Source: Pseudomonadota bacterium (GTDB lineage Bacteria > Pseudomonadota > Alphaproteobacteria > Parvibaculales > Parvibaculaceae). From it: a DNA stretch of 8,789 bases. Positions 1-5,838 of this stretch are shown here, piece by piece. Position numbers and translations under genes: made by a program. Below the pieces are notes generated by a model. The model worked only from the letters and a program-made list of their open reading frames with translations. It made no database searches and was not told the DNA's origin. Positions within the stretch are counted from its first letter, which is position 1. Each line of letters starts with the position of its first letter. The stretch is from NCBI GenBank assembly GCA_021780275.1, contig JAJXZC010000649.1, positions 1 through 8,789 of the forward strand, read 5' to 3'.

Positions 1-654
1 ACCTTTTCCAGTACGCTCGCGAGCAAGGAGTGCAAGAAGGATCGCATTGGACGCCATCATCGCTGTTGATATGTCCATCACGGACGCGCTACTGCGAACG
101 CCGGGTCGGTCGGCATACCCGTTCATAGAGATGAATCCGCTTTCGGCCTGCGCGACGGGATCGAAGCCCAACCGATCTGCATAGGGGCCTTCGCGGCCAT
201 AAGCCGATACCGAACAATAGATGAGCCGCGGATTGAGAGTTGCACACCGTTCATAACCGAGCCCAAAACGCGACATCACGTCCGTTGAGAAGTTTTCGAT
301 CAGAACATCCGCCTGAGCAATAAGGTCCAAGGCAACCTGGACCCCTTCAGGGGTCTTTACGTCAATGGCGACGCTCCGCTTGTTTCGATTGGTCCACAAA
401 AACGGGCCACCCTGCGCTGGCATCGCGGGATCCTGTGGCGGATAGTATCTAAAATCGTCCCCCTTCAACGGCGGCTCGATCTTGATCACGTCGGCCCCAA
501 AATCGGCCAAGATCATCGTCGCCAGAGGTCCAGCGATAAAGTGCGTAAGGTCAACGACCTTCAGACCGTTGACGGCGCTTGGCTTTGTTTCATCACGCGT
601 GGGGTGAACCGGCAGGTCGTCGATTCTGCGTTTCTCGAACATCTGGTCGTCCAT
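1..654 (-). CDS. CaiB/BaiF family CoA-transferase, N-terminal part (3' end off window)
   Basis: This is the first 218 codons of a class III (CaiB/BaiF, formyl-CoA-transferase type) CoA-transferase, which moves CoA between carboxylic acids in the cytosol. The frame is open from an ATG at 652-654 to the window edge, about half of the usual ~400 residues. Visible family signatures are LTHFIAGPLATMILADFGAD (residues 36-55) followed by VIKIEPP, WTNRNKRSVAID (87-98), DVLIENF (116-122) and ARERTGKG at the cut end (211-218). D194 in the segment VMDIST sits where formyl-CoA transferase carries its catalytic aspartate, so the N-terminal half looks functional. The gene has its own promoter and operator and lies 372 bases beyond the preceding regulator gene, so it is probably a separate transcription unit. 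No Shine-Dalgarno sequence precedes the ATG. The second ATG (codon 5) is an alternative start but has no better ribosome site. The CoA donor and acceptor cannot be deduced. Confidence 0.9.
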   Translation of the reverse strand, partial: MDDQMFEKRRIDDLPVHPTRDETKPSAVNGLKVVDLTHFIAGPLATMILADFGADVIKIEPPLKGDDFRYYPPQDPAMPAQGGPFLWTNRNKRSVAIDVKTPEGVQVALDLIAQADVLIENFSTDVMSRFGLGYERCATLNPRLIYCSVSAYGREGPYADRLGFDPVAQAESGFISMNGYADRPGVRSSASVMDISTAMMASNAILLALLARERTGKG

Positions 655-656
655 TA

Positions 657-677
657 CTTATTGGTCTGACCATTATG
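657..677. promoter_or_regulatory. Putative GntR/FCD-type operator over the CaiB-gene promoter
   Basis: A palindrome centred on position 667 has a perfect core TGGTC-T-GACCA (662-672). It extends imperfectly outward, with pairs 660/674, 659/675 and 657/677 matching and 661/673 and 658/676 not. The core has the form TGGTnnnACCA known for FadR/PdhR/LldR-type (FCD) GntR regulators. It covers the -10 box and the predicted start site, the position expected for steric repression. No GntR gene lies in the window, so the regulator is unknown. A TetR-type site cannot be excluded, although TetR sites usually have a different core. Confidence 0.5.
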
Positions 678-699
678 TCATTAGACCGCCTTTCGTCAA
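672..699 (-). promoter_or_regulatory. Sigma-70-type promoter of the CaiB-family gene
   Basis: Read on the minus strand, a -35 box TTGACG (694-699, five of six consensus bases) and a -10 box CATAAT (672-677, five of six) are separated by 16 bases. Transcription would start near 665, leaving a leader of only about 11 bases before the ATG at 654, with no Shine-Dalgarno sequence. This is the best promoter-like sequence found in the non-coding parts of the window. The boxes are seen directly; activity is inferred. Confidence 0.6.
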
Positions 700-896
700 C
701 TCATCAGACGAGGACGCCGCAATCTAAACAAGACCATGCCGCTGGGATGTGTTCGCAGTTCGTACGCACTGGCGGGCAGCCCTTGTGGAGAGCCGGGGCG
801 CGTGATGAACACTCGGCGGATGGCCATTATTCCTCCGTAACGGCCGACATTGATCGACGATGACGAGAGAACACAGTTAATTGTTGGCGCCCTTCA

Positions 897-930
897 CGTT
901 GACAAGGGGTGTTCGCACCCTTGCTCAACG
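897..930. repeat. Bulged inverted repeat / strong potential hairpin
   Basis: The left arm (897-911) pairs with the right arm (916-930) to give 14 base pairs around a TTCG loop (912-915). The inner stem is GGGTG/CACCC, then CAA/TTG, then an outer stem CGTTGA/TCAACG. One unpaired base sits on each side (G906 or an adjacent G on the left, C924 on the right). Read on the minus strand it lies about 100 bases downstream of the TetR stop codon, where it could protect or help end the operon transcript. There is no T-tract on either strand. It could instead be a protein-binding site or a copy of a dispersed intergenic repeat. Confidence 0.5.
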
Positions 931-1026
931 CTATCGGTTGCCTCCGGTTTGCTCCGCTATTGTTGATCAATCAGTTTCAGCCGAGCTTCGGAAGGGATCC
1001 GCGCCGACGGCGCCTTCGGGAACCGG

Positions 1027-1692
1027 TTACGTCGACGGACGCACAGCGGAGGCGTGCCTGCTATATCGAGTGCGCCCGGAGGAGGTCAGACTGCCTGTCA
1101 GCACGGTCTCCAAGCTTTCGGCGATATAGTCTTCCAGTTCAATGCACGACTTGAAATACCAGCTCTTCAGCGCCCAGCCATGTGCCATCAAGACAACCTG
1201 GTACGTCAGCACGTCGACGTTCAGATCGCGCATGAGGCCAGCATTGATACAGTCGCGTATCGCTTCGGCGATGATATTGTTCGTTTCAATCTCAAGCTGC
1301 TGGATCACTTGACGCCGGTCCGGCGACAACGATTTGGTGGATCTGTATGCAAGCACCGTGGCCGCGCGGTGCTTGTCCACGACCCTGCAATAGGCTTCGA
1401 TCGCTCGCACCAGACGCTCGAGCGGGTTAGCCACACCCGCCATCGCCTTGGGAATCTCCTCGGCGTAGGCGTTGACCACCTGCTGAAGCACGAGCAGCAG
1501 AACATCTTCCTTCTCGCGAACGTAAAGATACACGCCCCCGTAGCTGATGCCGGCCTTCTTCGCTATATCCTTGATGGTCGTTTTGTAAAAGCCCTGCTTC
1601 GCGAACAGTTCGGTGGCCGCCTCGACGATTTGCTTACGCCGTTTTTCAACGAGCGCTGGATCTTCGACGACTGAGGAGACGCTGATGGACAT
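1027..1692 (-). CDS. TetR/AcrR family transcriptional regulator
   Basis: This is a 221-residue one-component repressor of the TetR family, a normal length. The N-terminal DNA-binding domain is clear: KRRKQIVEAATELFAKQGF (18-35), then TTIKDIAKKAGISYGGVYLY (38-57) with the recognition helix around residues 49-58, followed by the usual KEDVLL. The all-helical ligand and dimer domain fills about 70-200 and includes AHGWALKSWYF (170-180). Similar segments occur in TetR regulators of acyl-CoA pathways (inferred from memory), so an acyl-CoA intermediate of the adjacent pathway is the likely ligand. The last ~20 residues are basic and Ser-rich with no family resemblance. The gene is last in the presumed operon, 21 bases after the SDR stop codon. 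AAAGGAA lies 12 bases before the ATG, a rather long spacing. The region just upstream contains TATAAT (1717-1722) but no recognisable -35 box. Autoregulation and control of the operon are plausible but not demonstrated. Confidence 0.9.
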   Translation of the reverse strand: MSISVSSVVEDPALVEKRRKQIVEAATELFAKQGFYKTTIKDIAKKAGISYGGVYLYVREKEDVLLLVLQQVVNAYAEEIPKAMAGVANPLERLVRAIEAYCRVVDKHRAATVLAYRSTKSLSPDRRQVIQQLEIETNNIIAEAIRDCINAGLMRDLNVDVLTYQVVLMAHGWALKSWYFKSCIELEDYIAESLETVLTGSLTSSGRTRYSRHASAVRPST

Positions 1693-1713
1693 GCAGAGAT
1701 TGATTCCTTTGTT

Positions 1714-2508
1714 TCAATTATAGGCGGAATTCACTCCGGAAGCATCGAATGCTCCGCCGAAGGCCGTATAACCGCCATCCACCGGCAGGACGGCTCCTGT
1801 GACATAGGACGCATCATCGGAAGCGAGAAACGCCACGACCCGCGCGATCTCCTCTGGAGCGGCCATCCGCCCCAGCGGGGTCCGGGCACGGATGCGCCCG
1901 GCATCAACCTTGCCGTCGGCTATGAGCGCCGCCACCAACTGCGTCTCGACATAGCCGGGAGCCACGGCATTCACCCGGATCCCCAGATGCGCCCATTCGC
2001 AGGCGAGCACGCGCGTCATCATGCCGACGGCAGCCTTGGCCGCGGAATAGGCGGTGCGCACGGGAACGCCGACGACGCCGGCGACCGAGCCGAGATTGAC
2101 AATGACGCCACCGCCTTGTTCCGCCATCTTTGCGGCCACCGCCCTCGAGACGAGGAAACTTCCGCTGACGTGAACCGCTATCGTCCGCTCGAATCGCTCG
2201 AGCGTTTGCGACAACGTTTGTGTGCCGCCGTCGCTGATTCCGGCGTTATTCACTAGAACGTTGATCCGGCCGAATGCACGCATCGTTCGGTCGACCGCAT
2301 CGGTGACTTCCACCTCTCGCGAGACGTCCGCCTTTAAGGCAAGATGGGTTCCACCCAGCGCCTCGGCGGCGCGACTCGCCGCCTCCAGATCAATATCGAC
2401 AACGGCGACCCGCATACCACGTTCGGCTAGGCAGCGCGCGATCGCAAAGCCGATGCCGGTTGCCGCACCAGTGACGAGAGCCGTCCCACTGCCGATCGGG
2501 GATTCCAT
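1714..2508 (-). CDS. Short-chain dehydrogenase/reductase (classical SDR)
   Basis: This NAD(P)-dependent oxidoreductase has 264 residues from the ATG at 2506-2508. The dinucleotide-binding motif TGAATGIG is at 13-20, and an aspartate ends the second strand (VVDID, D39), which favours NAD(H). NNAG is at 87-90. The catalytic set is S141, Y154 and K158 (YSAAK). VNAVAPGYVET (179-189) and VTGAVLPVDGG (236-246) are typical of the family. The C-terminal tail after DGGY is about 17 residues longer than usual. Substrate is unknown; in this operon a hydroxyacyl-CoA or alicyclic alcohol/ketone is the best guess. An in-frame TTG at 2530-2532 would overlap the upstream stop codon (TTGA) and add eight residues. 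I prefer the ATG because SDRs usually begin close to the nucleotide motif and neither start has a strong ribosome site. The gene follows the MenB/BadI-like gene by 20 bases and precedes the TetR gene by 21. Confidence 0.88.
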   Translation of the reverse strand: MESPIGSGTALVTGAATGIGFAIARCLAERGMRVAVVDIDLEAASRAAEALGGTHLALKADVSREVEVTDAVDRTMRAFGRINVLVNNAGISDGGTQTLSQTLERFERTIAVHVSGSFLVSRAVAAKMAEQGGGVIVNLGSVAGVVGVPVRTAYSAAKAAVGMMTRVLACEWAHLGIRVNAVAPGYVETQLVAALIADGKVDAGRIRARTPLGRMAAPEEIARVVAFLASDDASYVTGAVLPVDGGYTAFGGAFDASGVNSAYN

Positions 2509-2528
2509 GGCTGTGCTTACCCGGCCGG

Positions 2529-3314
2529 TCAACGAAAGCGCGCGAAATCAGCGGTCCGCTTTTCGAGGAAGGCGGTCCGGCCTTCTTTCGCCTCTTCCGA
2601 ATTGACGAAGGAGGCAAGTCCGTCCGCCGCCATCTTCACTTGGCCAAAAATGTGGGCGCTGTCGGCGTTGAACGCGTGCTTGAGGAATTTGAGCGCCGTC
2701 GGGCTCAGGCCCACCGCCTGTTTTGCAAGCGCGCGCGCTTCCTCCATCAGTTTGTCGGCCGGCACGACCCTGTTGACGAGGCCCCACTGCAGCGCGGTCT
2801 GCGCATCGTATTGCTGGCAGAAGAACCAGATCTCACGCGCCCGCTTCTCGCCGACGGTGCGGGCCAGATAGGCCGACCCCCAACCGGCGTCGAAGGAGCC
2901 CACCCGCGGTCCGGCCTGGCCGAATTTCGCATGCTCTGCCGCAATCGTGACGTCGCAAATGACGTGAATGACGTGGCCACCGCCGATCGCATAGCCGTTA
3001 ACCGCACAGATCACCGGCTTTGGAATATTGCGGATCACCATGTGCAGATCGTCGATCTCCCACAGGCCGTTCTCAGAAGTGCCGTAGGTGCCCTTCTCCT
3101 GCATCTCCTTCTGATCGCCGCCGACGCAGAACGCCTTGGTTCCGGCCGCGGTCAGAATGACGCAACCCGCGTTCTTTTCGGCCCAGGCGCGCTTGAAGGC
3201 GTGGATCAATTCCTCGATCGTACGGCCGCGGAAGCAATTGAGGCGATCTGCTCGATTGATCGTTATCGTCGCGATGCCTTCGCTGACGTCGTACAGAATG
3301 TCGCTGTAATTCAT
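2529..3314 (-). CDS. MenB/BadI-branch crotonase, likely ring-opening beta-ketoacyl-CoA hydrolase
   Basis: This 261-residue crotonase-fold protein belongs to the branch containing naphthoyl-CoA synthase (MenB, which closes a ring) and 2-ketocyclohexanecarboxyl-CoA hydrolase (BadI, which opens one). The oxyanion-hole segments are FCVGGD (62-67) and YAIGGGH (108-114). The branch-specific stretch GQAGPRVGSFDAGWG (132-146) carries the S140 and D142 shared with MenB and BadI. AREIWFFCQQYDAQ (159-172), GLVNRVVP (178-185) and the C-terminal EGRTAFLEKR (244-253) also match. By eye several of these blocks resemble MenB more than BadI, but no other menaquinone gene is present, and the neighbours include a BadH-like dehydrogenase. 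I therefore infer hydrolytic ring cleavage of a cyclic 2-oxo-carboxyl-CoA. The usual crotonase hydratase glutamate pair is not seen at the GGG site. The start is firm, with AAAGGAG six bases before the ATG. Assignment to the branch is secure; the exact reaction is not. Confidence 0.85.
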   Translation of the reverse strand: MNYSDILYDVSEGIATITINRADRLNCFRGRTIEELIHAFKRAWAEKNAGCVILTAAGTKAFCVGGDQKEMQEKGTYGTSENGLWEIDDLHMVIRNIPKPVICAVNGYAIGGGHVIHVICDVTIAAEHAKFGQAGPRVGSFDAGWGSAYLARTVGEKRAREIWFFCQQYDAQTALQWGLVNRVVPADKLMEEARALAKQAVGLSPTALKFLKHAFNADSAHIFGQVKMAADGLASFVNSEEAKEGRTAFLEKRTADFARFR

Positions 3315-3320
3315 GATCTT

Positions 3321-3327
3321 CTCCTTT
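3321..3327 (-). promoter_or_regulatory. Strong Shine-Dalgarno site for the MenB/BadI-like gene
   Basis: AAAGGAG on the minus strand lies six bases before the ATG at 3312-3314, inside the 30-base gap after the CoA-transferase-like gene. It fixes the start codon. It is the closest match to the anti-Shine-Dalgarno sequence that I found in the operon, suggesting independent, efficient initiation on this gene. Confidence 0.75.
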
Positions 3328-3344
3328 GATTTGCTTGTTCCATC

Positions 3345-5039
3345 TTATCCGAGGATCACGCGCTGAGGATCGAAGTTGCGCAGCAGCGCGAGTTCTCCGC
3401 CGCCTGGCGGATCGAAGCGTGCGAGCTTTTCGGCAGGTCGCACCTCACGCCCGCAACGTTCAGCGATAGCGGCGAGGCTTGCTTGTTCGTCGCCCGCCGC
3501 GCACATCACCCCGCTTACGATCAGGTCGCCGTTGTTGTCGCGCGAAAGAAGCCCGAGGTCCGTCGCGACGCCCGCGTGATTGCGGATCGGCGTCGTGACG
3601 AACGGTAGTTCGTCGACGAAGCGTCCGGGTTTGAGAGGCATGACGACGAGACAGCGTGCTGCACCCGACGCGAGATCGTTGGCGCCGCCGGAGCCGACGA
3701 TCAGGCCGCCGTCCGGCGCGCGGGACGAGTTGATATTGCCGTGCCTGTCGATTTGACCAGCGGCAAGCATAGCGAGGCAATTCTTCGCATTGGCCCCGGC
3801 GAGCACCCCCAACGTTTGGATGAAGCTTGCATGGAACAGCGAGGAGGCTGCATTCGGCCGGTTGAAGAGATAGGGATCGCCGAGGATAGGTCGAAAACCG
3901 ACCATGCCGGTTTCGGCGATCAGCGCGGTAGTGACGCCGCGCTCTTGGCATCGACGTTCAGCTCCCCAGGCGGCGATATGTGCAAGCCCGATGCCCGCGA
4001 ACAAGGTCTCAGCGCGGCCGGCCGTCGCTTCCCGCTCGGCGATGCGCATTGCAAGGACTGCCGCGCGCTCCTCCGCAGAGGGCGGCTCGCCAGCACCCCT
4101 GGGCTCGGCAGGCGTCGGCGCGATTGCTTCGCCGCGCAATCGCGCGAGGCGGCCGGCGCCGAGCCGACGCAAGTAGGACTCATGATCGGTCGAGAACACC
4201 CAGTCCTCGACCCAGGTGCGCAGCTTCGCTGGATCGCGGACGATCGACCGCAACATCTGGCGAAACGCATAGTCCTCAGCGTAGGATGCGACGCCTTCGG
4301 CCTCCGACCAAACAAACTGCCCCTGCGGATGCGCGCCGAACGGGGCTTCAACCACGTGAGCGACCAAATGCCCGGGAATGCCCGTGCGTGGCCCGATCTC
4401 GCGAAATTCGCGCGGCGAGATAACGCGATCAGCCGTTACGACCACCTTCCGAGCGGCATAGATGCCCCAGCTCTCTTCCGCATCGGGGGCGTGCACGATC
4501 GCGTTACCGAGAGTGTCGGCAACGGGCGCATGCATGAATGTCACGTCCGGGCGCAAAGGTGCGATGACGGCCGTCTCCTTGCCGGTAAACGGATCGGCAA
4601 CGATCGTCCGCGAGCTGTCACGCCACAGGCTCGAGCCGCGCAGGCTATTCGTCGGAACGAAAGGCCAACCCATGGCGCCAGCCATCAGCCGCAGCGTCAT
4701 GGTGAGATTGGTCCAGTCCGGGTCGCTGTCCTTGTACGCGGCATAAGCAAGCTGCAATTGCCGGGAAGGCGAAGGTGCGGGGTAGGTGCCGCCGGCAAAA
4801 GCCGATTCCATGTGTGCAACTGCGCCCGCGGCGACAAGGATCGACGCGTATTCGAGCAATCCGGTCGCGACAAGATTGAGACAGGCGCGATCGCGGAACT
4901 GGCGCGCGACCTCGAAAGCCGCAGCATGCGAACGATTGTGCGTGAACGCAAATAGTAGCGTTGCGCCGGGTGCGACCGTCGCCTGCACCGCCTTGCTCAA
5001 TGAGGTCGTCTTGCTCATGTCCGCACTCGAAAGCTTCAT
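3345..5039 (-). CDS. Fused alpha-beta class I CoA-transferase-type protein (GctAB/IpdAB-like)
   Basis: This 564-residue protein joins in one chain the two subunits that are separate in glutaconate CoA-transferase (GctA/GctB) and in the steroid enzyme IpdAB. The alpha-like half (about 10-290) shows LTMTLRLMAGAMGWPFVPT (112-130), PDVTFMHAPVADTLGNA (164-180) and ESWGIYAARKVVVTADRVIS (189-208). A Pro/Ala/Glu-rich linker spans about 300-335. The beta-like half (about 336-564) has LFAGIGLAHIAA (346-357), LIAETGMVG (373-381), AAGQIDRHGNINS (426-438) and VGSGGANDLASGA (448-460). E376 in AETG is the likely counterpart of the class I catalytic glutamate. Family members transfer CoA, but IpdAB hydrolyses a cyclic keto-acyl-CoA, so a second ring-opening hydrolase is possible here. 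The ATG at 5037-5039 overlaps the BadH-like stop codon as ATGA. An in-frame ATG at codon 8 is the alternative. The reading frame stays open further upstream, but that part lies inside the BadH-like gene and is a shadow. Confidence 0.85.
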   Translation of the reverse strand: MKLSSADMSKTTSLSKAVQATVAPGATLLFAFTHNRSHAAAFEVARQFRDRACLNLVATGLLEYASILVAAGAVAHMESAFAGGTYPAPSPSRQLQLAYAAYKDSDPDWTNLTMTLRLMAGAMGWPFVPTNSLRGSSLWRDSSRTIVADPFTGKETAVIAPLRPDVTFMHAPVADTLGNAIVHAPDAEESWGIYAARKVVVTADRVISPREFREIGPRTGIPGHLVAHVVEAPFGAHPQGQFVWSEAEGVASYAEDYAFRQMLRSIVRDPAKLRTWVEDWVFSTDHESYLRRLGAGRLARLRGEAIAPTPAEPRGAGEPPSAEERAAVLAMRIAEREATAGRAETLFAGIGLAHIAAWGAERRCQERGVTTALIAETGMVGFRPILGDPYLFNRPNAASSLFHASFIQTLGVLAGANAKNCLAMLAAGQIDRHGNINSSRAPDGGLIVGSGGANDLASGAARCLVVMPLKPGRFVDELPFVTTPIRNHAGVATDLGLLSRDNNGDLIVSGVMCAAGDEQASLAAIAERCGREVRPAEKLARFDPPGGGELALLRNFDPQRVILG

Positions 5040-5779
5040 CCAACCATCGTCAGGCCGCCGCTTACGCTCAGCACCTGACCGGTGATGAAGCTCGACCGGT
5101 CCGAGGCGAAGAAAAGCACCGCGTCCGCGATCTCCGAGGGCTTGGCGACACGCTTCATCGGAATGGCATTGGCCAAGGCAATCCGCGCCTTCTCCGACTG
5201 CGAAGCGAACAGCGGCGTGTCGGTCGGTCCGGGGCAGACGCAGTTGACGCGGACATTCTGCCGCGTCACCTCGCGTGCAAGCGACTTGGTGAAGGCGATC
5301 ACGCCGCCCTTGGCGCCGGCGTAAACGGTCTCGCCGAACGAGCCAACGCGGCCGGCGTCGCTCGCAACATTGACGATGCGCCCCGAGTTGGAGGCGAACA
5401 GAAGCGGTAACATCGCCCGGGTGACCTGCACCGGACCCATAAAGTTGAGGCCGACGATCTTCGCCCAGTATTCGCGCGTGTTGTTGATGAATGGCTCGAT
5501 GACGTCCCATCCGGCCGCATTGACCAGCACGTCAAGCCGTCCAAGTTCGGTTTCGATTCTGTTTGCGAGCGATTCGGCCGAATCCGGGTCGGTGACGTCG
5601 AGCCGCATGAACCGCACGTCGCCCGTGGACTTCAAATCGTTGGCAGCCCTCTCACCGGCGTCGGCGTTAATGTCGGTGAGTGCGACCTGCGCCCCGACTT
5701 CGGCAAAGGCTTTTGCGGTGGCCAGTCCAATGCCGGAAGCGGCCCCCGTCACGACGACCGTCTTACCTTTGAATTTCAT
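5036..5779 (-). CDS. badH: BadH-like SDR, probable 2-hydroxycyclohexanecarboxyl-CoA dehydrogenase
   Basis: This 247-residue classical SDR oxidises a hydroxy-alicyclic carboxyl-CoA to its ketone with NAD, if the BadH resemblance holds. TGAASGIG is at 11-18, D36 ends the second strand (NAD preference), and the catalytic residues are S140, Y153 and K157 (YAGAK). Features recalled from R. palustris BadH are AAGWD (88-92), GRIVNVASDAGRVGSFGE (133-150), VCPGPTDTPL (181-190) and the terminal ITGQVLSVSGGLTM (232-245). I chose the ATG at 5777-5779 because GGAG (5786-5789) sits six bases upstream. The ATG at 5789-5791, adding four residues, has no ribosome site. The stop codon overlaps the next start as ATGA, implying translational coupling to the IpdAB-like gene. 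The upstream hydratase and downstream MenB/BadI-like hydrolase are what a BadK-BadH-BadI sequence would need. The substrate could still be a substituted or fused ring rather than cyclohexanecarboxylate. Confidence 0.88.
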   Translation of the reverse strand: MKFKGKTVVVTGAASGIGLATAKAFAEVGAQVALTDINADAGERAANDLKSTGDVRFMRLDVTDPDSAESLANRIETELGRLDVLVNAAGWDVIEPFINNTREYWAKIVGLNFMGPVQVTRAMLPLLFASNSGRIVNVASDAGRVGSFGETVYAGAKGGVIAFTKSLAREVTRQNVRVNCVCPGPTDTPLFASQSEKARIALANAIPMKRVAKPSEIADAVLFFASDRSSFITGQVLSVSGGLTMVG

Positions 5780-5785
5780 TTGCTG

Positions 5786-5789
5786 CTCC
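5786..5789 (-). promoter_or_regulatory. Shine-Dalgarno site deciding the BadH-like start
   Basis: GGAG on the minus strand lies six bases before the ATG at 5777-5779. It lies within the first codons of the longer possible reading frame (ATG at 5789-5791), which has no such site of its own. This favours the shorter protein beginning MKFKGKTVVV. Confidence 0.6.
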
Positions 5790-5810
5790 ATACTGAACGG
5801 GTGAAGATCG

Positions 5811-5838
5811 CTTGGCTCGATTCACTTGGCTCGATTGA
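5811..5838. repeat. 14-base tandem duplication across the hydratase stop codon
   Basis: The unit CTTGGCTCGATTCA (5811-5824) is followed directly by a second copy (5825-5838) that differs at one base (G for C at position 13 of the unit). The hydratase stop codon (5822-5824) falls at the junction. One copy therefore encodes the last residues (FNRAK) and the other is non-coding. It looks like a recent slippage duplication rather than a regulatory element. Confidence 0.6.

Larger units (their letters stand above)
655..1026. other. Intergenic region between the TetR gene and the CaiB-family gene
   Basis: These 372 bases hold no convincing gene. The short plus-strand reading frames here have no family signature and no ribosome site that I can see. 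The left end carries the promoter and operator of the CaiB-family gene. The middle holds a 34-base bulged inverted repeat (897-930). Just beyond the TetR stop codon is a small GC-rich stem (1001-1005 with 1009-1013, loop GAC), flanked by GAAG (991-994) and CTTC (1014-1017). It could end transcription of the operon, but it lacks the T-run of an intrinsic terminator. I see nothing else in 700-896 or 931-990 apart from an 8-base palindrome TTGATCAA at 963-970. Confidence 0.6.

Noticed and set aside
899..904. Perfect TTGACA on the plus strand as a -35 box
   Set aside because: No -10-like sequence at the right distance and no plus-strand gene downstream; it is part of the inverted repeat arm.
991..1017. 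GC-rich stem just after the TetR stop codon as an intrinsic terminator
   Set aside because: Only a five-pair core with an irregular outer stem and no following T-run; described within the intergenic entry instead.
1054..1674. Plus-strand open frame opposite the TetR gene
   Set aside because: Antisense shadow; the minus-strand frame has a textbook TetR helix-turn-helix domain.
1717..1722. Perfect TATAAT on the minus strand before the TetR gene
   Set aside because: No -35-like hexamer at 16 to 18 bases and no extended -10; it also encodes the end of the SDR. Possible but too weak to list as a promoter.
1741..1753. Short palindrome AGCAT-CGA-ATGCT
   Set aside because: Lies inside the SDR coding sequence and is short enough to be chance.
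2529..3314. Annotation as menaquinone MenB
   Set aside because: No other menaquinone gene is present and the neighbours are degradative; kept as a MenB/BadI-branch enzyme with a likely hydrolase role.
2640..3329. Plus-strand open frame opposite the MenB/BadI-like gene
   Set aside because: Antisense shadow of a gene with unambiguous crotonase motifs and a strong ribosome site; no family resemblance seen.
3741..4955. Long plus-strand open frame opposite the fused CoA-transferase-like gene
   Set aside because: It lies wholly antisense to a gene with clear family motifs, has no recognisable domain of its own, and such mirror frames are common in GC-rich DNA.
5040..5510. In-frame upstream extension of the fused CoA-transferase-like reading frame
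   Set aside because: The extension lies inside the BadH-like gene in another frame and has no CoA-transferase features; the ATGA overlap start at 5039 is far better.
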